From Azospirillum griseum (GTDB lineage: Bacteria; Pseudomonadota; Alphaproteobacteria; Azospirillales; Azospirillaceae), in the NCBI RefSeq assembly GCF_003966125.1, contig NZ_RXMA01000025.1:1-64000 (forward strand): a stretch of DNA of 64,000 nucleotides, written 5' to 3'. Below the pieces are notes generated by a model that was not told the DNA's origin, made no database searches, and was given only the letters and a program-made list of their open reading frames with translations. Each line of letters begins with the position of its first letter. The stretch's first letter is position 1. Shown here one piece after another: positions 18,893 to 27,336 of the stretch. Position numbers and translations under genes: made by a program.

Positions 18893-19372
18893 TCAGCGCG
18901 TGGTTGCGCGGAGCGGGAGGGCGGTTTCGTATTTGATTTCCTTCAGCGCGAAGTTGGAGCGGATGCGCACCTGGAAGGGCAGGTGGAACACGAACTCCTC
19001 AAGGAAACGGTTGTAATCGGCGATCTCGCCCACCGCCACGCGCAGCAGATAATCGGCGTCGCCCGACACGGCGTAGCATTCCAGCACTTCCGCCCGCTTG
19101 CGCACCGCCTCGATGAAGATGGCGGCGGTTTCGGCGGAGTGGCGTTCCAGGGTGACATGGGCGAACACGCATTCGCCCACCGCCGCCGCCTTGGGATCGA
19201 CCAGCGCGGTGTAACGGCGGATGACGCCGGTTTCCTCCAGCGAGCGCAGCCGCCGCCAGCAGGAGGAGGCGGAGAGCGCCACCCGGTCGGCCAGCTCCTG
19301 CACCGTCAGGCGGGAATCCTCCTGCAGGGCGTTGAGGATTTTGACGTCGATCTCCGAAAGGGAGGAGGCCAT
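18893..19372 (-). CDS. Lrp/AsnC family transcriptional regulator
   Basis: 159 residues. An N-terminal winged helix (LSEIDVKILNALQEDSRLTV, LADRVALSASSCWRRLRSLE) is followed by the RAM/ligand-binding domain (LECYAVSGDADYLLRVAV). Family members bind amino acids and form octamers that wrap DNA. The gene is transcribed away from the 4-hydroxyphenylpyruvate dioxygenase gene, with about 160 bases between them, so it likely controls tyrosine/phenylalanine catabolism and itself; a dyad lies in that gap. The effector (an aromatic amino acid or keto acid) is an inference. Confidence 0.92.
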   Translation of the reverse strand: MASSLSEIDVKILNALQEDSRLTVQELADRVALSASSCWRRLRSLEETGVIRRYTALVDPKAAAVGECVFAHVTLERHSAETAAIFIEAVRKRAEVLECYAVSGDADYLLRVAVGEIADYNRFLEEFVFHLPFQVRIRSNFALKEIKYETALPLRATTR

Positions 19373-19379
19373 CGGGTAA

Positions 19380-19411
19380 ATTTTCCGTCATTCGCCAATC
19401 AGTCGGAAAAT
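19380..19411. promoter_or_regulatory. Candidate Lrp-family operator
   Basis: An 8-bp inverted repeat ATTTTCCG ... CGGAAAAT with a 16-base spacer lies directly upstream of the Lrp/AsnC start codon, in the AT-rich gap shared with hpd. Spaced AT-rich dyads suit Lrp-type dimers. Autoregulation and control of hpd is inferred from position. Confidence 0.45.
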
Positions 19412-19534
19412 CATACCAAAAATGCCGGATTCGGGCGAGAGGATTGACAGCTCTTTTCACCAACAATCCGGCATGCTGAGGACATGACGCGCCGCCACCC
19501 GCGCGGCCCCCTCACACCATTCGGAGACGCGACC

Positions 19535-20608
19535 ATGGCCGATTTGTGGGACAACCCGATGCAGACCGACGGGTTCGAATTCATTGAATTCACCGCCCCG
19601 GACACCGAAGCTCTGGGCCGTCTGTTCGAACAGATGGGCTTCACCGCCATCGCCCGCCATCGGTCGAAGAACGTCACGCTGTACCGCCAGGGCGACGTCA
19701 ATTTCATCATCAACGCCGAACAGTCGGGTTTCCCGCGCAACTTCGCCGCGCTGCACGGCCCCAGCATCTGCGCCATCGCGTTCCGCGTGGGCGACGCGGC
19801 GGCGGCCTACCGCCGGGCGCTGGATCTGGGCGCGTGGGGCGTGGAAACCCGCGCCGGGGCGATGGAACTGAACATCCCGGCGATCAAGGGCATCGGCGAT
19901 TCGCTGATTTATCTGGTGGACCGCTACGGCGCGCGCGGCAACATCTATGACATTGATTTCGTGCCGCTGCCCGGCGTTGACCAGCACCCGGCCGGGGCCG
20001 GTCTGACCTACATCGACCATCTCACCCACAACGTCCACACCGGGCGGATGGAGGAGTGGGCCGATTTCTACACCCGCCTGTTCGGCTTCCGCGAGGTTCG
20101 TTACTTCGACATCGAAGGCAAGCTGACCGGCCTGCGGTCCAAGGCGATGACCAGCCCCTGCGGCAAGATCCGCATTCCGATCAACGAATCCTCCGACGAC
20201 AAGTCGCAGATCGTCGAATATCTGCGCGATTACAAGGGCGAGGGCATCCAGCACGTCGCCCTTGGCACCGACGACATCATCCACACGGTGGAGTTCCTGC
20301 GCGGCTTCGGCACGCCGTTCCAGGACACGTTGGACACCTATTACGATCAGGTTGACGCGCGGGTCCCCGGCCATGGCCAGGATCTGGACCGCCTGCGCAA
20401 AAACCGCATTCTTGTCGATGGCGCGCCGACGCAGGGCCAAGGGCTGCTGTTGCAGATCTTCACCCAGACCGTCATCGGCCCGATCTTCTTCGAATTCATT
20501 CAGCGCAAGGGCAATGAGGGCTTTGGCGAGGGCAATTTCAAGGCCCTGTTCGAATCCATTGAACTCGACCAAATCCGCCGGGGCGTGCTGAAGGCGGACG
20601 CGGCCTGA
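19535..20608 (+). CDS. hpd: 4-hydroxyphenylpyruvate dioxygenase
   Basis: 357 residues from MADLWDNPM, which has GGAG nine bases upstream; an earlier ATG at 19484 adds 17 unlikely residues. It converts 4-hydroxyphenylpyruvate to homogentisate, the second step of tyrosine breakdown. The Fe(II) triad is present: His in DHLTHNV, His in IQHVALGTDD and Glu in FFEFIQRKG. The C-terminal GEGNFKALFESIELDQIRRG is the family gate helix. The downstream homogentisate genes are not adjacent. A divergent Lrp-type regulator probably controls it. Confidence 0.97.
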   Translation: MADLWDNPMQTDGFEFIEFTAPDTEALGRLFEQMGFTAIARHRSKNVTLYRQGDVNFIINAEQSGFPRNFAALHGPSICAIAFRVGDAAAAYRRALDLGAWGVETRAGAMELNIPAIKGIGDSLIYLVDRYGARGNIYDIDFVPLPGVDQHPAGAGLTYIDHLTHNVHTGRMEEWADFYTRLFGFREVRYFDIEGKLTGLRSKAMTSPCGKIRIPINESSDDKSQIVEYLRDYKGEGIQHVALGTDDIIHTVEFLRGFGTPFQDTLDTYYDQVDARVPGHGQDLDRLRKNRILVDGAPTQGQGLLLQIFTQTVIGPIFFEFIQRKGNEGFGEGNFKALFESIELDQIRRGVLKADAA

Positions 20609-20644
20609 CACGAACACGACTGCGCATGGTCGTCACTTCCCAGG

Positions 20645-20673
20645 CCGGGGCGGCAACGCCCCGGTCTTTTTTT
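20645..20673 (+). terminator. Rho-independent terminator of hpd
   Basis: CCGGGGCG-gcaa-CGCCCCGG stem followed by TCTTTTTTT, 37 bases after the hpd stop. It separates hpd from the convergent mlaF. Confidence 0.95.
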
Positions 20674-20704
20674 GCGCAACGGATTGGTGCCCGGATTTTT
20701 GCGA

Positions 20705-21487
20705 TCAGAGCGCGCGGATCTGCATCTTGATCGGCCCTTCGGCCCGGCCATGCACGAATTGATCGACATAGGGGTTGCCGGACTGGTCGATGTCGCTGGC
20801 GTGGCCGGTCCAGATGATCTGGCCCTGATAGATCATGGCGATGCGGTCGGCGATCTTGCGGGCGGACGCCATGTCGTGGGTGATGGTGACGGCGGTCGCC
20901 CCCAGATCCTTCACGCACTGCACGATCAGCTCGTTGATGACGTCGGCCATGATCGGGTCCAACCCGGTGGTCGGCTCGTCAAAAAAGATGATCTCCGGCT
21001 CGTCGGCGATGGCGCGGGCCAGACCGACGCGCTTCTGCATGCCGCCCGACAGCTCCGACGGCGACAGCTCTCCCACATCCGGGGTCAGGCCGACGGCCCC
21101 CAGCTTGGCAATCGCGATTTCCTTGGCCTGGGCGCGGGGCATGTGTTCCCCCTGCATCAGACCGAAGGCGACGTTTTCCCACACGGTCAGGCTGTCGAAC
21201 AGGGCGGCCCCCTGGAACAGCATGCCGAATTTGTGCAGCATCTTTTCCCGCTCGCGCGGGCGCAGGGCCGTGGTTTCCTGCCCATCGACGCGGATGGAGC
21301 CGGAATCGGGCTGCAACAGGCCGAGGATGCATTTCAGCATCACCGATTTGCCGGTGCCCGACCCGCCGATGACGACCAGCGATTCGCCCTTGCCGACCTG
21401 AAGGTCGATGCCGTTCAGCACCTTTTTCGGGCCGAAACGCTTGGTGACGCCGGACAGGGCGATTTTCGGGGTGGCGGGGGACAGCAT
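20705..21487 (-). CDS. mlaF: Mla-type lipid ABC transporter ATP-binding protein
   Basis: 260 residues from MLSPATPK. A GTG at 21502, overlapping the mlaE stop as GTGA, is an alternative start. Walker A is GGSGTGKSVMLK, the signature is LSGGMQKRVGLARAIA and Walker B is IIFFDEPTTGLDPIMADVI, the last typical of MlaF. It powers retrograde phospholipid traffic that keeps outer-membrane asymmetry, or hopanoid/sterol import in some alphaproteobacteria. Only mlaE precedes it; no MlaD-type MCE protein gene follows, and the downstream neighbour is convergent. Confidence 0.93.
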   Translation of the reverse strand: MLSPATPKIALSGVTKRFGPKKVLNGIDLQVGKGESLVVIGGSGTGKSVMLKCILGLLQPDSGSIRVDGQETTALRPREREKMLHKFGMLFQGAALFDSLTVWENVAFGLMQGEHMPRAQAKEIAIAKLGAVGLTPDVGELSPSELSGGMQKRVGLARAIADEPEIIFFDEPTTGLDPIMADVINELIVQCVKDLGATAVTITHDMASARKIADRIAMIYQGQIIWTGHASDIDQSGNPYVDQFVHGRAEGPIKMQIRAL

Positions 21488-21498
21488 GGTCGGTGCGC

Positions 21499-22275
21499 TC
21501 ACTTCGTCGAGAAGAACATGCCGGTGATGAGGTAGTTCCACACCAGGATCATGATGGAGGCCGACACCACCGCGTTGGTGGTCGCCGCCCCCACGCCCTG
21601 GGCACCGCCCTTGGAGTGGTAGCCGTGGTAACAGCCCATCAAGGCGATCAGGAAGCCGAAGACCGCCGCCTTGACCAGACCGGAGATCACGTCCAGCGGT
21701 TGCAGGAATTCCCAGGTGCGGCTGATGTAGCTGCTGGCGTTGAAGTCCAGCCGATAGACGCCGACCAGGAAGCCGCCGAACACGCCGATGATGTCGGCCA
21801 CCACCACCAGCAGCGGCAGCATGGTCAAACCGGCCAGCAGGCGCGGGGCAACCAGATACTTCATCGGGTTGGTGGACAGGGTGGACAGCGCGTCGATCTG
21901 TTCGGTGACGCGCATGGTCCCGATTTCCGCCGCCATCGCCGCGCCGATGCGCCCGGCCACCATCAGACCGGCCAGCACCGGCCCCAGCTCGCGCGTGATC
22001 GACAGCACCACCACGGTGGCGATCGCCCCCTCCGCCTGGAAGCGGGAGAAGCCGCTGTAGCTTTGCAGCGCCAGCACCATGCCGGTGAACAGCGCCGTCA
22101 ACCCCACCACCGGCAGCGAGTAATAGCCGATGTCGATCATCTGGCGCAGGATCTGGCGCGGGTAGAACGGCGGACGCACGCAGTGCGACACGGCCGAACC
22201 CGTGAACAAGGCCAAACGCCCGGTCGCTTCAAGAAAGACCAGGAACGCCCGGCCGGTCGCGGCGAGGAAACCCAT
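21499..22275 (-). CDS. mlaE: Mla-type lipid ABC transporter permease
   Basis: 258 residues. It has the MlaE/permease fold with GMVLALQSYSGFSRF, the coupling region RELGPVLAGLMVAGRIGAAMAAEIGTM, and five to six membrane helices. It forms the inner-membrane core of the phospholipid transporter with MlaF. It starts 52 bases after the alr stop codon and runs into mlaF, so dnaB-alr-mlaE-mlaF may form one transcript. Confidence 0.95.
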   Translation of the reverse strand: MGFLAATGRAFLVFLEATGRLALFTGSAVSHCVRPPFYPRQILRQMIDIGYYSLPVVGLTALFTGMVLALQSYSGFSRFQAEGAIATVVVLSITRELGPVLAGLMVAGRIGAAMAAEIGTMRVTEQIDALSTLSTNPMKYLVAPRLLAGLTMLPLLVVVADIIGVFGGFLVGVYRLDFNASSYISRTWEFLQPLDVISGLVKAAVFGFLIALMGCYHGYHSKGGAQGVGAATTNAVVSASIMILVWNYLITGMFFSTK

Positions 22276-22327
22276 CAGTCGGCCCGTGTCATAGTGGTGG
22301 GGATCAGGGAGGCGGTGGCGATGCGGG

Positions 22328-23443
22328 TCACGGAGCCGACCCGGCGTTGCGGTACACCCGGTGGTAACGCGGGCCGAGCGAGGTCAGCACCTCATAGCCG
22401 ATGGTCCCGGCCTCTGCCGCCACGGTGTCCACCGGGCGGTTGGGGCCGATCAGCTCCAGCAGCGCGCCGGGGTGAACGGCGTGGTCGGGTAGGCCGGTGA
22501 CGTCCACCGTGATGAGATCCATCGACACCCTGCCAACGATGGGGGCGGCGATGCCGTCGGCGTAGACATGGCCGCGCCCGCTCAGCGAGCGCAGATAGCC
22601 ATCGGCGTAGCCCACACCTATGGTGGCGATGGTCGTCGGCCCGTTCACCCGGTGGGCGGCGGAGTAGCCGACGGTCATCGGCGCGTCGATGCGGCGGACC
22701 TGGAGAATCCGGGCGTCCAGCCGGATGACCCCCTGCATCGGGTTGGCGGTGTGCGGCGTCGGGTTGACGCCGTAGAGCGCGCAGCCGGGGCGGGCGAGGT
22801 CGAAATGGAAGGACGGCCCGTGAAAGATGCCCGACGAGTTGGCAAAGCTGGCCGGTGCGGCGGGCAGGCGGGCCAGCGCGGTGCGGAACCGGCCCAACTG
22901 CTGGGCCGACATCGGCGACTCGACATCGTCGGCGCAGGCCAGATGCGTCATCCAGTATTTCAAATCGATGCCGTCCAGCCATTCCGGGTGATCGGCCAGC
23001 GCGTCCAACTCGTCCGGGCCAAGGCCCAGCCGGTTCATGCCGGTGTCGAGATGGATGGCGGCGGGCAGCGCCCGGCCCTGCGCCTTGGCGAAGGCCCGCC
23101 AGGCGGCGATCTCGCCCAGATGGTTCAGCACCGGCCACACGCCGCTGTCCAGAAAGGCCGACTCGCTGCCCTGCGGCAGACCGCCCAGCGACAGCACGCG
23201 CACGTCGGGAGCGGCGGCGCGGACGGCCAACGCCTCCTCGAACTGGGCGACGAAGAAGGTCCGGCAGCCGGCGGCGCGCAGGGCGGGGACGGCGTGGGCC
23301 ACCCCCAGGCCATAGGCGTCGGCCTTGACCACGGCGGAGCATTCCGCCGGGGCCACACGGTCGCGAAGCTGGGTCCAGTTGGCGACCAGCGCGCCAAGGT
23401 CCACGGTGAGGATGGCGGCAGCGCGCCGGAGGAGATCAGTCAT
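22328..23443 (-). CDS. alr: Alanine racemase
   Basis: 371 residues from MTDLLRRAAA; the frame is open further upstream inside dnaB, but family similarity starts here. It is a PLP enzyme making D-alanine for peptidoglycan. The PLP lysine is K40 in AVVKADAYGLG and the catalytic tyrosine is in MTVGYSAAHRV (about 260). Also seen are IHLDTGMNRLG and GRVSMDLITVDVT. The start lies 8 bases inside the 3' end of dnaB, a conserved alphaproteobacterial pairing. Confidence 0.96.
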   Translation of the reverse strand: MTDLLRRAAAILTVDLGALVANWTQLRDRVAPAECSAVVKADAYGLGVAHAVPALRAAGCRTFFVAQFEEALAVRAAAPDVRVLSLGGLPQGSESAFLDSGVWPVLNHLGEIAAWRAFAKAQGRALPAAIHLDTGMNRLGLGPDELDALADHPEWLDGIDLKYWMTHLACADDVESPMSAQQLGRFRTALARLPAAPASFANSSGIFHGPSFHFDLARPGCALYGVNPTPHTANPMQGVIRLDARILQVRRIDAPMTVGYSAAHRVNGPTTIATIGVGYADGYLRSLSGRGHVYADGIAAPIVGRVSMDLITVDVTGLPDHAVHPGALLELIGPNRPVDTVAAEAGTIGYEVLTSLGPRYHRVYRNAGSAP

Positions 23444-24944
23444 CGTCCTGATTGCGTTGGTCGAGGTCGCCGAACTTGGTGAACTGGCCGTCGAAGTAGA
23501 GACGGACGGTTCCGATCGGGCCATGGCGCTGTTTGGCGATGATGACCTCGGCGGTGTTGTGCACCTCGCCAAGCCGTTGCTGCCAGCGCTGATACCGGTC
23601 GTTGAACTTGTCGTCGCTCTCGTCGGGCCGCCGGGAGGGTTCGGCGCGCTCAAGATAATACTGTTCGCGGAAAACGAACATCACAACGTCGGCGTCCTGC
23701 TCGATGGAGCCGGATTCGCGCAGGTCGGCCAGTTGGGGGCGCTTGTCCTCGCGCAGCTCCACCGCGCGGCTCAACTGCGACAGGGCGATGACGGGAACGT
23801 CCAGCTCCTTGGCGATGGCCTTCAGCCCGCGCGTGATTTCGGAAATCTCCTGCACGCGGTTCTCGCTGCCGCGCGAAGAGGATCCCCGCAGAAGCTGAAG
23901 GTAATCGACCACCACCATGTTCAGGCCGGAGGTCCGTTTCAACCGGCGGCAGCGGGTGCGCACGGCCGACACCGACAGGGCGGGCGTGTCGTCCACATAG
24001 AAGGGGCAGCGGGCCAAATCCTGGCTGGCCTGGACGAATTTTGGAAAATCGCTGTCGCGGATTTCGCCGCGCCGGATCTTGTCGCCGGGAACCTCCACCA
24101 CCTCGGCCAGGATACGGGTGGCGAGCTGTTCGGCGGACATTTCCAGCGAGAAGAAACCGACGACCCCGCCCTCCTGCCCGCCCGACCGCATGTGCGCGCG
24201 GGCGGCGTTGAAGGCGATGTTGGTGGCCAGCGCGGTCTTGCCCATCGACGGGCGACCGGCCAGAATCACCAGATCGGACGGGTGCAGGCCGCCCAGCTTG
24301 CGGTCGATGTCGATCAGGCCGGTGGTGACGCCGGTGACGTGGCTGGAGCGGCGGAAGGCCACCTCCGCCGTGGCGATGGCGTGCTTGACCGACTCGCCGA
24401 AGGCGACGAAGCCGCCCTGCACGTCGCCGGTGGAGGCCAGATCGAACAGTTGCTTTTCCGCCTCGCCAATCTGGTCGAGCGCGGTGACGTCGAGGTCGTG
24501 GCGGTACGCCTCGTTCACCATGTCGGTGCCGACCTCGATCAACTGGCGGCGGATGAACAGGTCGTGGATGGTCTTGCCGTAATCCCCGGCGTTGACCACG
24601 GTGACGACGTTGGCCGCCAATTCGGCCAAATAGGCGCTGCCGCCTTCCACCGCCAGATCGGCGTCGTTGTCGAACAGGGCCTTCAGCGTCACCGGGTTGG
24701 CGATCTGGCCCCGGTCGATCATCTTGGTGATCGCGGCGAAGATGCGCTGGTGCACCGGGTCGTAGAAATGCTCGGCGCGCAGGAACTCGCCAACCTTTTC
24801 ATAGGCCTTGTTGTTGACCAGGATCGCGCCCAACAGCGCCTGTTCCGCCTCCTCGTTGTTGGGAGGGGTGCGGTAGTCGGGCGCGGTCTTGGCCGGGCCG
24901 ACGGACGGGCGGGGGTCGAACAGGGAAGAGGTCTGGCTGGTCAT
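23436..24944 (-). CDS. dnaB: Replicative DNA helicase DnaB
   Basis: 502 residues. The N-terminal collar domain (PPNNEEAEQALLGAIL) is followed by the RecA-like ATPase with Walker A AGRPSMGKTALA (about 228-239), Walker B MVVVDYLQLL, and IALSQLSRAVE with DLRESGSIEQDADVVMF. It unwinds DNA at the replication fork as a hexamer. No intein or insertion is seen. About 65 bases upstream of the start is a cluster of DnaA-box-like 9-mers, which suggests DnaA-linked expression. Confidence 0.97.
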   Translation of the reverse strand: MTSQTSSLFDPRPSVGPAKTAPDYRTPPNNEEAEQALLGAILVNNKAYEKVGEFLRAEHFYDPVHQRIFAAITKMIDRGQIANPVTLKALFDNDADLAVEGGSAYLAELAANVVTVVNAGDYGKTIHDLFIRRQLIEVGTDMVNEAYRHDLDVTALDQIGEAEKQLFDLASTGDVQGGFVAFGESVKHAIATAEVAFRRSSHVTGVTTGLIDIDRKLGGLHPSDLVILAGRPSMGKTALATNIAFNAARAHMRSGGQEGGVVGFFSLEMSAEQLATRILAEVVEVPGDKIRRGEIRDSDFPKFVQASQDLARCPFYVDDTPALSVSAVRTRCRRLKRTSGLNMVVVDYLQLLRGSSSRGSENRVQEISEITRGLKAIAKELDVPVIALSQLSRAVELREDKRPQLADLRESGSIEQDADVVMFVFREQYYLERAEPSRRPDESDDKFNDRYQRWQQRLGEVHNTAEVIIAKQRHGPIGTVRLYFDGQFTKFGDLDQRNQDDD

Positions 24945-25009
24945 CGCATCAGTGTAGCAGTCAACGGAACGGGAACGCGCGGGCAGGGCGTGGCGGGCCT
25001 GGGAAAAAC

Positions 25010-25052
25010 CTGTGGATAAATATCATCCACAGCCTGTGAAGATTGGGGATAA
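25010..25052. promoter_or_regulatory. Cluster of three DnaA-box-like sites upstream of dnaB
   Basis: TGTGGATAA at 25011-25019 is the exact complement of the consensus DnaA box TTATCCACA. TCATCCACA at 25023-25031 (opposite orientation) and TGGGGATAA at 25044-25052 each differ by one base. The first two form a perfect 8-bp inverted repeat, CTGTGGAT/ATCCACAG. The gap also contains the only A+T-rich patch nearby. Confidence 0.6.
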
Positions 25053-25084
25053 CCGATCCGACCGCCCGACGCGTCCGGGGCCGC

Positions 25085-25669
25085 TCACAGGTGGCGGCTG
25101 TGCGCGGGATGGCTGGGGGCGGGGGCATCCTCCAGCGCGGTGAACACAGCGTCGATCTGGTCGGCCACCCGGTAGAGGCGGCTGCGGTCCACCCGCGCGA
25201 AGCCCTGGGCGACCATGTGGTCGATCAGCCCCAGCAGCGGCCGCCAATAGCCATCGACGTCGGCGACGATGATGGGCTTGTCGTGCAGGCGCAATTGCTT
25301 CCAGGTCAGCACCTCGAACGCCTCGTCCAGCGTGCCCAATCCGCCGGGCAGGATGACGAAGGCGTCGGCGCGCTCCACCATCATCCGCTTGCGCGTGTGC
25401 ATGCTGTCCACGACGTGCAGTTCGGTCAGCCCGGTGTGCTCCACCTCCATCGACTGGATGTGGTCGGGGATGATGCCGACGACCTCGCCCCCCGCCGCCA
25501 GCGCGGCGTCGGCGACGATGCCCATCAGGCCGACGCGCCCGCCGCCGTAAATCAGGCGGATGCCGCGCTGCGCCAACCCCTCGCCCAACGCGTGGGCGGC
25601 GTCCTTGTGGACATCGGCAACCTGGGCGGAGGCCCCGCAGTAAACGCAGACGGAGGACAGGGAGGTCAT
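25085..25669 (-). CDS. LOG family nucleoside 5'-monophosphate phosphoribohydrolase
   Basis: 194 residues from MTSLSSVCVYCGAS, with AAAGG upstream of the ATG; the open frame extends further but without support. The LOG motifs are GGGRVGLMG (43-50), MHTRKRMM (90-97) and PGGLGTLDE (108-116). The family cleaves the N-glycosidic bond of (cytokinin) nucleoside monophosphates, releasing the free base and ribose 5-phosphate; many bacterial members act in general nucleotide turnover. It lies upstream of dnaB on the same strand. Confidence 0.92.
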   Translation of the reverse strand: MTSLSSVCVYCGASAQVADVHKDAAHALGEGLAQRGIRLIYGGGRVGLMGIVADAALAAGGEVVGIIPDHIQSMEVEHTGLTELHVVDSMHTRKRMMVERADAFVILPGGLGTLDEAFEVLTWKQLRLHDKPIIVADVDGYWRPLLGLIDHMVAQGFARVDRSRLYRVADQIDAVFTALEDAPAPSHPAHSRHL

Positions 25670-25832
25670 CGCAACACACCTTTCGCAACACGGACCGTTC
25701 CGCAGCCTGCGCGTGACCGCAAAACGGGGCCGTTCATTTTCTTTGTTGGCCTGACGGAATATTGGACCGCCCCCGGGCGTCATCACCTGGGACCGGCCCC
25801 AATCGGGCCATGGTATCACCGGGAGGGACCAC

Positions 25833-26309
25833 ATGAACAACCGCGTCGTCAACGCCCTTGCTGCCGCTTCGCTCTCCGCTCTGCTCGTCGCCGGTTTCGG
25901 CGGCATGGCCGGGGCCGCCGATCCGGCCGATATGGTGAAGGAACGCCAGCAGACCATGAAGAAGCTCGGCGGCGGCATGGGGGCCGTGGCCAAGTTCGTG
26001 AAGAACGAGGGCGGCACGCAGGAGGACGCGGCCAAAGGGGCCGAGGCGGTGCTGGCCGTTGCCAAGATGGACGCGAAGGCGGTGTTCCCCACCGGCACCG
26101 CTGTGGGCGTTGGCGACAGCGCGGCCAAGCCGGAGCTGTGGCAGAACTGGTCCGCTGCGGAAGAGAAGTGGAAGGCGATGCAACCGGCGGCGATGAAGCT
26201 GGCCGAAGCGATCAAGGGCGGCGACCGCGCGCAGATCGGGCAGGCCTTGGGGGCGACCTCCAAGACTTGCGGCGGCTGCCACGAAGATTTCCGCGTCAAG
26301 AAGCAGTAA
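25833..26309 (+). CDS. Cytochrome c' / c-556 family protein
   Basis: 158 residues with a cleavable signal peptide (ends GMAGA|ADPAD). It is a four-helix-bundle class II cytochrome with the haem motif CGGCH (C146-H150) close to the C-terminus, as the family requires. Class II c-type cytochromes act in the periplasm in electron transfer or NO binding. The dihaem cytochrome gene begins 6 bases downstream, so the two are co-translated. The start ATG follows GGGAGGGACC. Confidence 0.93.
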   Translation: MNNRVVNALAAASLSALLVAGFGGMAGAADPADMVKERQQTMKKLGGGMGAVAKFVKNEGGTQEDAAKGAEAVLAVAKMDAKAVFPTGTAVGVGDSAAKPELWQNWSAAEEKWKAMQPAAMKLAEAIKGGDRAQIGQALGATSKTCGGCHEDFRVKKQ

Positions 26310-26315
26310 CCGGTC

Positions 26316-27200
26316 ATGCGGCGTCGGGCCTTGCCCCTGACGGCGCTGGTGTTGCCGCTGGCCCTGCCGTTCGTCCTGGTGACGGGCGGCGGGGCGCGCG
26401 CGGCCGACGCCGACGCGGTCGCCCGTGGCGGTTACATCTTCCAGGCGGCGGGCTGCCTGGGCTGCCACACCAATGAAAAGGCGGGCGGCGCGCCGCTGAC
26501 CGGCGGTCGGGCGCTGGCGACGCCGTTCGGCACCTTTTTCACCCCCAACATCACCCCCGACCCGGTCCATGGGATCGGTCGCTGGAGCGACGCCGATTTC
26601 CTCCGCGCGTTTCGCGAGGGGGTGCGGCCCGACGGCGCGGCGCTGTTCCCGGCCTTTCCCTACGCCAGCTACACGCGGATGACCGACCGCGATCTGCTGG
26701 ACCTGAAGGCCTATCTCTTCGCGCAGAAACCGCAGCCGGTCGCCAACCGCCCGCACGACCTGTCGCCGCCCTTTTCCTGGCGCTTTCTGGTTCCGGGTTG
26801 GCAACTTCTGTACATGACCGCCGGGCCGGTCGCCGACGATCCGTCCAAACCGGCGGCGTGGAATCGGGGCCGTTATCTGGTGGACGCGCTGGGCCATTGC
26901 GGCGAATGCCACACCCCGCGCTCTCTGCTCGGCGGGTTGGACCAGAGCCGCTATCTGGCCGGAACCCCCGACGGGCCGGACGGCGACAAGGTGCCGAACA
27001 TCACCCCCCACCCGGCCAAGGGGCTGGGCAAATGGTCCGACAGCGATCTGGCCATGCTGCTGGAACTGGGGCTGAAGCCGGACGGCGACGTGGCGGGCGG
27101 CGGCATGGGCGAGGTGGTGCGCAACACGACCTCCAAACTGACGGCGGAGGACCGGGCGGCCATCGTCACCTATCTGCGCGGGGTGCCGCCGAAGGAGTAG
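26316..27200 (+). CDS. Dihaem cytochrome c (class I, alcohol-dehydrogenase-subunit-like)
   Basis: 294 residues with a signal peptide (ends ARA|ADADA). Two haem-binding motifs, CLGCH (47-51) and CGECH (about 195-199), each head a cytochrome c domain with the repeated NITPDPVHGIG / NITPHPAKGLG segment, showing an internal duplication. Such proteins carry electrons from periplasmic dehydrogenases to the respiratory chain. The partner dehydrogenase is not in the window; the upstream c' is the only obvious redox partner. Confidence 0.9.
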   Translation: MRRRALPLTALVLPLALPFVLVTGGGARAADADAVARGGYIFQAAGCLGCHTNEKAGGAPLTGGRALATPFGTFFTPNITPDPVHGIGRWSDADFLRAFREGVRPDGAALFPAFPYASYTRMTDRDLLDLKAYLFAQKPQPVANRPHDLSPPFSWRFLVPGWQLLYMTAGPVADDPSKPAAWNRGRYLVDALGHCGECHTPRSLLGGLDQSRYLAGTPDGPDGDKVPNITPHPAKGLGKWSDSDLAMLLELGLKPDGDVAGGGMGEVVRNTTSKLTAEDRAAIVTYLRGVPPKE

Positions 27201-27336
27201 CGGGGCGGTTCAGCTTTTAGCCCTGCGCAAAAATGCCACTCGTGCGGCGTGTGGGCGGCGGGTTATGTTTCGCGGATCGCAGCGCCGGGTCCGCAACGGG
27301 GTCGGCGCTGCCCCGAATCGATTGGGAGAGAGTGCG

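Noticed and set aside
15766-18936. Plus-strand open frame of 1056 codons opposite the TPR-glycosyltransferase gene
   Set aside because: It is the antisense shadow of a GC-rich gene. Its sequence is Gly/Gln/Arg-rich without domains, whereas the minus strand has clear TPR and GT motifs.
18893-20608. Strong sigma-70 promoter for hpd at TTGACA (19444)
   Set aside because: The -35 hexamer is perfect, but no acceptable -10 lies 16-18 bases downstream, so I did not annotate a promoter.
24945-25084. Chromosomal or plasmid origin at the DnaA boxes
   Set aside because: Only three boxes and a very short AT-rich patch, no iterons and no dnaA, dnaN, hemE, parAB or rep gene nearby. A regulatory role is more likely.
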